Shown here: piece after piece, positions 56,829 through 64,000 of the stretch | Position numbering within the stretch: the first letter of the stretch is position 1 | Layout of the letters: each line of letters starts with the position of its first letter | Assembly (NCBI GenBank): GCA_963675425.1 | Contig: OY776214.1 | Span: 868,001-932,000 of the forward strand | DNA: 64,000 nt | DNA from: Sporobacter sp963675425 | Lineage (GTDB): Bacteria; Bacillota; Clostridia; Oscillospirales; Oscillospiraceae | Direction of reading: 5' to 3' | Program-made: the position numbers and the translations under genes | Notes under the pieces: model-generated | What the model was told of the DNA's origin: nothing | The model's database searches: none | The model's input: only the letters and a program-made list of their open reading frames with translations

Positions 56829-59621
56829 TTATTCCGATACCGCCGCCAGGCACCTTGGGCACAGCTCGGGATGTGCAGGGCTTTCGCCGACATGGGCGTC
56901 ATGCGTCCAGCAACGCGCGCATTTAGGCTCCTCACTGGGCTTTATTTCAATCACCGCACCTTTGAATTCCTGTGCGGCATATCCGTCTCCGCCGCCTTTA
57001 ACGACAGTGACCTTCGACACGATAAACAGCTTGGTGAGATCCTCGTCTTTGATTTCTTCAAAGGCCGCCGCGCCCGTGTCGTCGAGATAAACCGTTATCT
57101 CAGCGTCGAGCGGCTTGCCGATCGTCTTTGCCGCACGCGCCAGCTCCAGCGCCTTGTTGACATCGGTGCGCAGCGCAAGGATCTTGCTCCACTTCGCTTC
57201 CTGTCCCGCGGCATAATCATACTGCGGATTGACATCCGGCATCTCGTTTAAAAGGACGCTGCGGGGATCGTCGTTTTTACTGTGCGGCATCGCCGCCCAA
57301 ATCTCCTCGGACGTAAACGCGAGGATCGGCGCAAGCATGCGCACCAATCCGTCGAGAATCGTGTAGATGGCCGTCTGAGCGCTTTTACGGGTCAGGCTGT
57401 CCGTCCCATCACAGTAGAGCCGGTCTTTGATGACGTCCAAATAAAAGTTTGACATTTCAACGGCACAGAAATTGTGGATACCGTGATAAATCACATGGTA
57501 TTCATACCGCTCATAGGCTGTGCGCACGCGCTCGGTGAGCTTATTGAGGCGGATGAGCGCCCATTTATCCAGTTCGAGCATGTCTTCAAAGGCAACGGGT
57601 GAATCGGGGTCAAACCCGTTTAAATTACCAAGGATATACCGCGCCGTGTTCCGGATCTTCAGGTAAATGTCAGACAGCTGCTTGAGAATGTCTTTTGAGA
57701 TGCGCACGTCGGCCTTATAGTCCGACGAGGAAACCCACAGCCTCAAAATATCGGCGCCGTAGTTTTTAATGATCTCCTCCGGCGCAACGGCGTTTCCGAG
57801 GGATTTATGCATGGCCTTGCCCTCGCCGTCCACCGTCCAGCCGTGCGTAATGATCTGTTTATACGGCGCTTCGCTTTTTGTCGCGATACTCGTGAGCAGC
57901 GACGACTGGAACCAGCCTCTGTACTGGTCGCCGCCCTCCAGATAGATATCGGCGGGCGAGCGGAGGCCGGGAAATTGGTCCAAAACAGCCGCGTGTGTCG
58001 AGCCGGAATCAAACCAGCCGTCAAGCGTGTCGGTTTCCTTCGTGAAATGTGTGCCGCCGCAGTGGGGGCACGCAAAGCCCTCCGGAAGAAATTCGGCCGC
58101 GTCCAGCTCATACCAGGTATTGGAACCTTTTTCGGCAAAGATACCGGCCACACCGTCGATGGTCTCCGGTGTGCAGACCGGCTTATGGCAGGCCTCGCAA
58201 TAAAACACGGGAATCGGCAGGCCCCAGTGGCGCTGGCGCGAAATACACCAGTCGCTGCGCTCGCGGATCATCGCGATCATGCGCTCTTTGCCCCATTCGG
58301 GGAACCACTTAATGCCGTCGCAGGCCGCGACAGCCGTTTCCTTAATAGCGTCGACAGATGCAAACCACTGCTCGGTCGCCCGGTAAATAATCGGCTTTTT
58401 GCACCGCCAGCAGTGCGGATATGAGTGGACAATCTTCTCATCGGCAAACAGTGCGCCGCTTTCCTTCAGATCTTCAAATATGGCGTCGTTGGCCTTGGAA
58501 TAATGCATGCCCGCGTACTGGAGAGCCTCCTCCGTCATAATTCCCCGCGCATTAACCGGTGCGACAAACGGAATTTGCGGGTAGCTTCTGCAGATGTTGA
58601 AGTCGTCAACGCCAAAGCCCGGCGCTGTGTGCACGCAGCCCGTACCGGCGTCAATGGTGACGTGGTCGCCGACGATGACAAGCGAATCGCGGTCATAAAA
58701 CGGATGCTGGGCCACCATGAGCTCAAGTGCCCGGCCCGGCAGCTTTTTTAGTATCTCATACTCCTCAATGCCGGCTTTTTTCATGACGGCTTCACACAGC
58801 TCGGCCGCCATAATATAGCATTCACCGCCCGCTTTAACGACAGCGTATTCAAAATCCGGTCCCAGGCTGATGGCAAGGTTACCCGGCAGCGTCCACGTCG
58901 TCGTCGTCCAGATAACAAAGTACGTATTCGCCGGGTCACAGACCCCGGTTAAAACGCCCTTGTCGTCCTTGACGCGGAATTTTACAAAAATGGCCTGACA
59001 GGGGTCGTCCTCATACTCGATCTCCGCCTCAGCCAACGCTGTCTCGTCCGACGGGCACCAGTAAACGGGCTTGAGCCCTTTATAGATGTATCCCTTTTCG
59101 TACATCTTGCCAAACACGCGCACTTCTTTAGCTTCGAATTTCGGGTCCATCGTCAGATAGGGATTATCCCAATCACCGATGACGCCCAGACGCTTAAACT
59201 GCTCTCTTTGCCGGTTTACAAAATCGGCAGCAAAGGCGTGGCATGCGTCACGGAACTCCGTAACGGACATCTTTTTCCGGTCAAGCTTGTTTTTCTTGAT
59301 AATCGCGCTCTCAATCGGCATGCCATGGTTATCCCAGCCGGGCACGTACGGAGACTTGAAGCCCGTCATATTTTTATGGCGGACAATGAAATCCTTCAGG
59401 ATTTTATTCATGGATGTGCCAATATGGATATCGCCGTTTGAAAACGGCGGTCCGTCATGAAGGATAAAAAGCGGCTTACCGTCATTTTTCTCCATCAGTT
59501 TCCCGTAGATATCATTTTTATTAAAACCGGCAAGCATATCCGGTTCCCGCGCCGGCAAGCCGGCACGCATGGGAAAATCGGTTTTCGGCAGGTTTATGGT
59601 CTTATTGTAGTCGGTTGGCAT
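56829..59621 (-). CDS. ileS: Isoleucyl-tRNA synthetase
   Basis: The 930-residue class I synthetase has LHDGPPFSNGDIHIGTSMNK (HIGH motif reading HIGT, residues 66-69) and the editing CP1 domain (WTTTTWTLPGN, DAGTGCVHTAPGFGVDD). It also has DGWFDSGSTH, GEGKAMHKSLGN (KMSKS reading MHKSL), the anticodon-binding helical part, and a C-terminal zinc motif CARCWTHDAH ... CPRC. It charges tRNA-Ile and edits Val. No T-box leader is visible in the 200 bp upstream. Confidence 0.96.
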   Translation of the reverse strand: MPTDYNKTINLPKTDFPMRAGLPAREPDMLAGFNKNDIYGKLMEKNDGKPLFILHDGPPFSNGDIHIGTSMNKILKDFIVRHKNMTGFKSPYVPGWDNHGMPIESAIIKKNKLDRKKMSVTEFRDACHAFAADFVNRQREQFKRLGVIGDWDNPYLTMDPKFEAKEVRVFGKMYEKGYIYKGLKPVYWCPSDETALAEAEIEYEDDPCQAIFVKFRVKDDKGVLTGVCDPANTYFVIWTTTTWTLPGNLAISLGPDFEYAVVKAGGECYIMAAELCEAVMKKAGIEEYEILKKLPGRALELMVAQHPFYDRDSLVIVGDHVTIDAGTGCVHTAPGFGVDDFNICRSYPQIPFVAPVNARGIMTEEALQYAGMHYSKANDAIFEDLKESGALFADEKIVHSYPHCWRCKKPIIYRATEQWFASVDAIKETAVAACDGIKWFPEWGKERMIAMIRERSDWCISRQRHWGLPIPVFYCEACHKPVCTPETIDGVAGIFAEKGSNTWYELDAAEFLPEGFACPHCGGTHFTKETDTLDGWFDSGSTHAAVLDQFPGLRSPADIYLEGGDQYRGWFQSSLLTSIATKSEAPYKQIITHGWTVDGEGKAMHKSLGNAVAPEEIIKNYGADILRLWVSSSDYKADVRISKDILKQLSDIYLKIRNTARYILGNLNGFDPDSPVAFEDMLELDKWALIRLNKLTERVRTAYERYEYHVIYHGIHNFCAVEMSNFYLDVIKDRLYCDGTDSLTRKSAQTAIYTILDGLVRMLAPILAFTSEEIWAAMPHSKNDDPRSVLLNEMPDVNPQYDYAAGQEAKWSKILALRTDVNKALELARAAKTIGKPLDAEITVYLDDTGAAAFEEIKDEDLTKLFIVSKVTVVKGGGDGYAAQEFKGAVIEIKPSEEPKCARCWTHDAHVGESPAHPELCPRCLAAVSE

Positions 59622-59743
59622 GACGGTAAACTCCCTCTGTCTGTATACATTCGTTCAATTGGAACGGTCGCTTCGTCTTGTATCTCATAGTCGCCTGAAA
59701 CGGCTCTTTTTAAACCGGTTTCAATCGGGCTCGGTCTATATAA

Positions 59744-59765
59744 AATTCCCCGCGGAAAGACGGGG
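59744..59765 (-). terminator. Weak hairpin downstream of divIVA
   Basis: On the minus strand CCCCG-TCTTTCCG-CGGGG is followed by AATTTTATA. Confidence 0.4.
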
Positions 59766-59823
59766 AAACGGGCCGCTTTTATAAAAGTCGACCCGTCTTA
59801 TACGTTATGTCGCGGGAAAAACT

Positions 59824-60573
59824 TCATTCACCGGTATAGTTCGTGCCGAACTTTAAATTCGTAAAGTCAAATTTCGGCCGCGGCGATGTCGGTTCATCAA
59901 CTTCCTCTTCGTCATCTTCTTTAAAAGAGGGTTTATTTTCTTTTTCCGGCTCTTCACTCTTGAAGACCTGAGAGAACGGGTCGCCCTCGGAATCGGTATT
60001 GCCGAACAGGGCATTGTCGATTTCCTCGACGGTACCGTCAAATTCGGACACCGGCGCTTGCTCGGACTGCTCCTCATAGATCGGCTCGGCTTCGCTTTGG
60101 GCCTGCGGCACAACGATTTCGTTGTTGACATCCTCCAACCTCGTCAGGAACTGCGAATGCTGACGGAGAATCTCCTGCGAGGCCTTGATATACTTGATGG
60201 TCTCGGTCTTGATCGATTCCAGGCGCGCCTGCTCCTGCGTGTATTTGCTTCTCATTTCGTTCTGACGGTCTCTGGCGTCTGTATCAGCTTTCCGGAGCAA
60301 CTCTTCGCTTTTCTTTTTAGCCTCGGCGGTGATCTCCTCACCCATCCGCTGCGCTGTTAAAAGCGCCATACGCATCGCGTCGTCCGTCGAGCGGTATTCC
60401 TCAACCTTTTCGACGAGCACCTTGATCTTACTTTTCAAAATGGCGTTTTCTTTATAAAGCGCGGCGTAATCCGTTGTCAGCGTTTCAAGAAAATCATCCA
60501 CGGCGGACATGTCATATCCGCCAAAGACAGCCTTGACAAACTCTTTTCCGGAGATTTCCTGAGGTGTAAGCAT
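59824..60573 (-). CDS. divIVA: DivIVA-family division/polarity protein
   Basis: The 249-residue protein has the DivIVA N-terminal lipid-binding module (MLTPQEISGKEFVKAVFGGYDMSAVDDFL) and a long coiled coil (about residues 30-150, rich in Glu, Lys and Gln). A disordered acidic tail (EEPEKENKPSFKEDDEEEVDE) ends in a short hydrophobic or aromatic motif (FDFTNLKFGTNY). It senses curved membrane at septa and poles. Its place between sepF and ileS is conserved in Firmicutes. Confidence 0.93.
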   Translation of the reverse strand: MLTPQEISGKEFVKAVFGGYDMSAVDDFLETLTTDYAALYKENAILKSKIKVLVEKVEEYRSTDDAMRMALLTAQRMGEEITAEAKKKSEELLRKADTDARDRQNEMRSKYTQEQARLESIKTETIKYIKASQEILRQHSQFLTRLEDVNNEIVVPQAQSEAEPIYEEQSEQAPVSEFDGTVEEIDNALFGNTDSEGDPFSQVFKSEEPEKENKPSFKEDDEEEVDEPTSPRPKFDFTNLKFGTNYTGE

Positions 60574-60676
60574 TATCCTTCAATCCTTTCCCTGTAACGA
60601 TCCTTTTCTATATGTATGTCCCGGCCGGGAAGTAAGACCGTTTTATGTTTAAATAGGACGCGGAGCCTGAAAACCG

Positions 60677-61144
60677 CTAGAAATACAGCCCGTTGTTTTC
60701 AAGCTCGTCAATCAGGTCCCCCAACAAATCAACATTATACGGGGTAATGATATATGTACTCACCGCGACCTTTTTGATTTTGCCGTCCTGCGCGTATGCC
60801 ACGCCGCTTAGAAAATCGATAAGCCGCCGCGCGATATCCTTATTTGTTTGTTCCAGATTTAAAACGACGGTACGCTTCTCCCGGAGATGGTCGGCCACCT
60901 CAGCCGCATTTTCAAACCGTTCGGGCTTGACCAGCACAACCTGGAGCTGTGCCGTAGCGTGGATGTTTACAACCTTGTTGTTGTCGCGCCGCTCCTCAAA
61001 GCCGCCATAAGAGCTTCTGGCCTGGGCGGGCGTGCGGGGCGCTACCGGTATCTCATCGACGGCCTTCGGCTTGAAATCGTCGAAATCCTCGTCGTCATCA
61101 TCATAGGGCCGCGTCAGCTTTTTCAGCTCGCTAAAAAATCCCAT
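60677..61144 (-). CDS. sepF: Cell division protein SepF
   Basis: The 155-residue protein begins with the amphipathic membrane helix MGFFSELKKL, followed by an acidic linker and the SepF core (VVLVKPERFENAAEVADHLREKRTVVLNLEQTNKDIARRLIDFLSG) that binds the FtsZ tail and forms rings. It ends in a YIITPYNVDL segment. AGGAGG precedes the ATG. It lies between yggS and divIVA, as ylmF does in Bacillus. Confidence 0.96.
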   Translation of the reverse strand: MGFFSELKKLTRPYDDDDEDFDDFKPKAVDEIPVAPRTPAQARSSYGGFEERRDNNKVVNIHATAQLQVVLVKPERFENAAEVADHLREKRTVVLNLEQTNKDIARRLIDFLSGVAYAQDGKIKKVAVSTYIITPYNVDLLGDLIDELENNGLYF

Positions 61145-61182
61145 ATAAAATTCCTCCTGTCAATTAACAGACGGTATCGGTT

Positions 61183-61878
61183 TTATCCATAATGCCGGCT
61201 GCCGAATATGGCGGTCCCGACTCGTATCATATTCGCTCCGGCCTCAATAGCCTGTGTGAAACTGTCGCTCATGCCCATTGATAAAAAATACATAGAGATA
61301 TTATCGTATTTTTTTGCTCTTATGTCAACAAAAAGCTTGAACATTTCGTCGAAATAATTACGAGTTTGGCTTAAACGCGCCCCAATGGGCGGGATAGCCA
61401 TAAGTCCTTTGACGCGGACGCTCCCGCTTGTGGCAGCCTTTTCCAGAATCGCTTCCAGGTTCTCCGGTAAAACGCCCGATTTATTGGCTTCTCTGCCAAT
61501 ATTGACTTCAATTAGTATATCCTGCTGGATGCCGGATAATTGTGCCCGTTTGTCAATTTCATCGATCAGTTTGGCCGAATCGACCGATTCAATGAGATCG
61601 CACAGGCCGACGATCTGCCGAACCTTGTTGGACTGCAGATGCCCGATAAAATGAAGCGGCGCCCCCGTATAAGCGTTCATTTCGTTTTTCTCCAGCATCT
61701 CCTGGACCTTGTTTTCACCGACGGCATCGACGCCGGCCTCAATCGCCTCGCGTACGCGCTCGGCCGGATTCATTTTCGACGCGGCGACAAGGGTAATCTC
61801 CGACGGGCTGCGCCCGGATCGTTCGGCCGCTCCGGCAATTTGGTCCCGGATCATTTTTACAGTGTCAGCAATTGTCAT
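61183..61878 (-). CDS. yggS: YggS-family pyridoxal phosphate homeostasis protein
   Basis: The 231-residue PLP-binding protein of the alanine-racemase N-terminal fold has ITLVAASKMNPAERVREAIEAG with the Schiff-base Lys, GENKVQEMLEK, LHFIGHLQSNKVR, and LSMGMSDSFTQAIEAGANMIRVGTAIFG. It regulates free PLP and amino-acid pools without known catalysis. Bacillus YlmE is the neighbour of sepF likewise. It overlaps the HlyD-like gene by ATGA. Confidence 0.95.
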   Translation of the reverse strand: MTIADTVKMIRDQIAGAAERSGRSPSEITLVAASKMNPAERVREAIEAGVDAVGENKVQEMLEKNEMNAYTGAPLHFIGHLQSNKVRQIVGLCDLIESVDSAKLIDEIDKRAQLSGIQQDILIEVNIGREANKSGVLPENLEAILEKAATSGSVRVKGLMAIPPIGARLSQTRNYFDEMFKLFVDIRAKKYDNISMYFLSMGMSDSFTQAIEAGANMIRVGTAIFGSRHYG

Positions 61879-63059
61879 TTTGTTACCACCTTGCCGTCAT
61901 AAATCTCACCGGCCGCGACGATGATATCCGACCCCTCGCGTAAAACCGTGCCGTTTTCGCCCCCGTCCCGGACAATATAGCCGCCCGATACCGGACATAA
62001 AATCTGAACGTACACAAGCTCGGCCTGCTGACCTGTGAGCAGATAAATATACGCGCGGTCGTGGCGGCCTCTATGAACGGCCTCTTCGGGTACAAACAGC
62101 CCCGAATAAGACGAAAATTCTACCTCGGCTGTCAGCTCGCGCAGCGCCGCCGTCTCCGACAAACCGCGCCGTGCAGAGAAAACCACAACGCGCTGGCCGT
62201 TTATTTCCTCGCCAATACTTTCAATTTTCATTTCAAGCTCGTTAAAATATGTCTTCGTAAATTGAAGCGTCGCCGAATTTTTGCCTTCGAGCTTCTCGGC
62301 GTTTTCACTGTCCAGAATGGCCGCGTAATACCAGGTAATGCCGGTGATCAGCTTTCCGAGCGAGCCGGTTTCTGCCGGCGCAGCATCCTCCATTTCGCGC
62401 AGCGAGGACGGCGTGAGTTCACCGAGGCTATCGGGCGTCAGATTTTCATATCCGTCAACCGCAGAGGAGAACACGCCGCTGACCGGCGCGTAAACCGTCC
62501 GGGTATTCGTGCTTTCGCTGAGCAGATTATTGAGCCTGAGCTGCAGCGCGGCGCGGTCGTCCTCAGACAGCTTGCCGGCGCTGTTTGTAAAAACATATTG
62601 CCGGACGCTATAGCTTAAATCCTGCAGCTGGCCATACTGCTGATGCTCAATGGCGTCGGACAGGGCCAAAACGCAGTTTTCCGTATCGCTCGCCGTCAAC
62701 GCTGCCGAGGCAGCTGTCGCAGCCTCGGCGTCTTTAATCTGGATCTGCAGCGATCGAATCTCACTGGCCCGCTCGAGTGCGGCTTCGCCCTCATAGTAAA
62801 CAGCGACGGCTTGTCCGGCCCCGAGCTTTTCTCCCTCGCCGACCATCAGCGTGACAACGCCGTTATCACCGCCCAACACCGTTTCGTTTCGGATAATGCA
62901 GCCTTCCATTTTTCCGCTTTCCTCAACAGTATAGCGGGCGGCGGGCTCCGTCCTTAAGGGGTTTTTTGCCGACTGATAAAGATACAGCCCTATGTAGGCC
63001 GCTACCGCTACAAACAGCACGACCGACATCAGCTTCATGATAAAATCGCTGCGCATCAT
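61875..63059 (-). CDS. HlyD-like membrane-anchored adaptor protein
   Basis: The 394-residue protein has one N-terminal membrane segment (LMSVVLFVAVAAYIGLYLY) and an extracytoplasmic part. It begins with a lipoyl-like beta segment (MEGCIIRNETVLGGDNGVVTLMVGEGEKLGAGQAVAVYY), then a helical stretch (about residues 95-190), a matching half-motif (TRTVYAPVSGVFSS) and beta-barrel domains to the end. That is the HlyD/RND adaptor architecture. No transporter gene accompanies it; its coupling to yggS-sepF-divIVA suggests an envelope or division role, which is inference. Confidence 0.75.
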   Translation of the reverse strand: MMRSDFIMKLMSVVLFVAVAAYIGLYLYQSAKNPLRTEPAARYTVEESGKMEGCIIRNETVLGGDNGVVTLMVGEGEKLGAGQAVAVYYEGEAALERASEIRSLQIQIKDAEAATAASAALTASDTENCVLALSDAIEHQQYGQLQDLSYSVRQYVFTNSAGKLSEDDRAALQLRLNNLLSESTNTRTVYAPVSGVFSSAVDGYENLTPDSLGELTPSSLREMEDAAPAETGSLGKLITGITWYYAAILDSENAEKLEGKNSATLQFTKTYFNELEMKIESIGEEINGQRVVVFSARRGLSETAALRELTAEVEFSSYSGLFVPEEAVHRGRHDRAYIYLLTGQQAELVYVQILCPVSGGYIVRDGGENGTVLREGSDIIVAAGEIYDGKVVTK

Positions 63060-63119
63060 CTGCTTTTACATCCCTTCAAAGCGCCGGTTATTTTAGGCAG
63101 AAGCACGCGCATGTATCGG

Positions 63120-63356
63120 TTAGTCGCTTTCGCCTCCCGTCATCAGATTGATATTCCGCGACGGTATGATCGTTGAAATCGCATGCTTATAAATCATTTG
63201 CTGCTTCCCTTCGGAATCCAGCACAACGGTGAAGCTGTCAAATCCTGTAACGATACCTCTGAGCTGAAAACCGTTTACGAGAAAAATTGTCACCTGCTGT
63301 TTGTTCGTCCTCGCCTGATTGAGAAAAATATCCTGTAAATTCTGTATCTTTGCCAT
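63120..63356 (-). CDS. hfq: RNA chaperone Hfq
   Basis: The 78-residue protein has the Sm1 motif (IFLVNGFQLRGIVTGFDSFTVVLDS) and the Sm2 motif in YKHAISTIIPS, with the Hfq-specific YKHAIS. The N-terminus KIQNLQDIFLNQARTNKQ forms the proximal-face helix. The short acidic C-terminus is typical of Gram-positive Hfq. It binds small RNAs and mRNA. It follows miaA, as in most bacteria. Confidence 0.96.
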   Translation of the reverse strand: MAKIQNLQDIFLNQARTNKQQVTIFLVNGFQLRGIVTGFDSFTVVLDSEGKQQMIYKHAISTIIPSRNINLMTGGESD

Positions 63357-63452
63357 GGATAGCCGTCCTTTCTTTCTGTGACGGCTACTTTATGGTACCA
63401 TATTTCGCCGTCTCTTTCAATTTTGTTGTTAGACGACATCATTGTATCCAAT

Positions 63453-64000
63453 TTATTCCAAATACTCTGTCGAAAAACGTAGCCCAGCGGCAAAATCCGG
63501 CTCATTTTTCCACACCAGCCAGCATAAATTTTTATCGCGGCGAAACCAGGACAGCTGCCTTTTGGCATACCGCCTGGATTCCATTTTAACGGTCTCGGCG
63601 GCCACGCTCAAATCACCGCCCGACAGGAGCGCCCGGGCAATTTCCTTGTAACCGATGGCCTGCATCGCCGTGTGCTCACAGCCGAGCCCCATATCCAGAA
63701 GCCCCTGAACTTCCCGGACCAGTCCTTTTTCCATCATGGCGTCAACACGGCGGTCTATATGTCTGTATAGCTCGCTTCTGTCGGAATATGTCAACGCGAG
63801 AATGCGCGCACTATAGCGCGGCGGCTCTTTTTTTGTCAGCTCGTCGTGCGCTGAGATCGTCATCCCCGTTTGGGTCACGATCTCCAGCGCGCGCACGATG
63901 CGTTTCTTATCGTTCGGGTGGAGCTTCCCGGCGCTAATCGGGTCGGACAGCGCCAGCTCTCTTAACAGCGTTTCGCCGCCCAGCCGGTCATAACGGCCAC
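63453..64000 (-). CDS. miaA: tRNA dimethylallyltransferase, C-terminal part (start outside window)
   Basis: The frame is open to the window edge; its visible N-terminal side reads GRYDRLGGETLLRELALSDP, then LHPNDKKRIVRALEI, GLVREVQGLLDMGLG, AMQAIGYKEI and RRYAKRQLSWFRRD. These are signatures of MiaA, which adds the isopentenyl group to A37 of tRNAs reading U-initial codons. The GTG at 63896 is internal, not a start. About 182 residues are visible, so the P-loop half lies to the right. Confidence 0.94.
   Translation of the reverse strand, partial: GRYDRLGGETLLRELALSDPISAGKLHPNDKKRIVRALEIVTQTGMTISAHDELTKKEPPRYSARILALTYSDRSELYRHIDRRVDAMMEKGLVREVQGLLDMGLGCEHTAMQAIGYKEIARALLSGGDLSVAAETVKMESRRYAKRQLSWFRRDKNLCWLVWKNEPDFAAGLRFSTEYLE

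Noticed and set aside
59622..59823. Possible T-box leader for ileS
   Set aside because: I looked for the T-box core and a specifier stem on the minus strand and found neither; the same holds for the metG leader.
1..64000. CRISPR arrays, rRNA genes, complete insertion sequences or prophage
   Set aside because: No regularly spaced repeats, rRNA sequence, transposase, integrase or phage structural genes were found on either strand.

Overview
The window looks like chromosomal DNA of a moderately GC-rich, low-GC-phylum Gram-positive: Clostridia, most likely an Oscillospiraceae-type gut anaerobe. The case rests on gene content: MurT/GatD, DivIVA-SepF-YggS, RnpA-YidD-YidC-KhpB, RicT, an EFR1-type flavodoxin/ferredoxin, an Hfq-MiaA pair, a DUF559 cassette and a small Cys-rich membrane peptide. 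The genus assignment is inference. No phage genes, complete insertion sequence, rRNA or CRISPR array was found.

Layout. 1-2.5 kb is an accessory, AT-rich patch: the start of a response regulator, a truncated tautomerase, a YczE-like membrane protein behind a leader terminator, an orphan membrane ORF, and a tRNA-Ser(GGA) whose 3' end is duplicated 0.9 kb away. 2.6-9.1 kb (+) holds family 4 uracil-DNA glycosylase, GNAT, PcrA helicase, an EamA transporter, YjbQ and DUF2461. 9.1-12.5 kb (-) is the rpmH-rnpA-yidD-yidC-khpB-acpP operon. 12.7-20 kb (-) has a U32 peptidase/TrhP-like gene, mltG, fcl, a thymidylate kinase, a WecG/TagA glycosyltransferase and metG. 20.3-22.4 kb (+) has holB and ricT. 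22.8-28.8 kb (+) is gltBD, followed by a Cu/Zn superoxide dismutase (-) and a polar amino-acid ABC transporter (+). 32.4-38.6 kb (+) is a polyamine operon: speD, PLP amino-acid decarboxylase, speE, carboxynorspermidine dehydrogenase, nspC. 38.7-41.8 kb (+) is an ABC exporter and an EFR1 protein. The remainder is on the minus strand: sirtuin, DUF559 cassette, guaB, MATE, OGG-type glycosylase, gatD-murT, trmB, three MFS paralogues plus an internally deleted fourth, rluD-lspA-ileS-divIVA-sepF-yggS-HlyD-like, hfq and a partial miaA.

The genes group into a few jobs: nitrogen assimilation and import (GltBD, ABC transporter) feeding polyamine synthesis; cell wall and division (MltG, TagA-like, MurT/GatD, DivIVA, SepF); and core translation, tRNA modification and membrane-protein insertion.

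The most interesting points are: (1) a roughly 350-nt structured leader before speD, with a promoter, a three-way-junction-like domain, a strand that can pair with the terminator's 5' arm, and an intrinsic terminator just before the ribosome binding site; (2) a polyamine operon carrying both the decarboxylated-SAM and the carboxy(nor)spermidine branches; (3) a DUF559 nuclease gene flanked by 47-bp inverted repeats, one of which supplies its ribosome binding site; (4) a GatD-like protein lacking the catalytic Cys and His; (5) a 213-bp repeat with terminal inverted repeats, in two copies plus a solo end.
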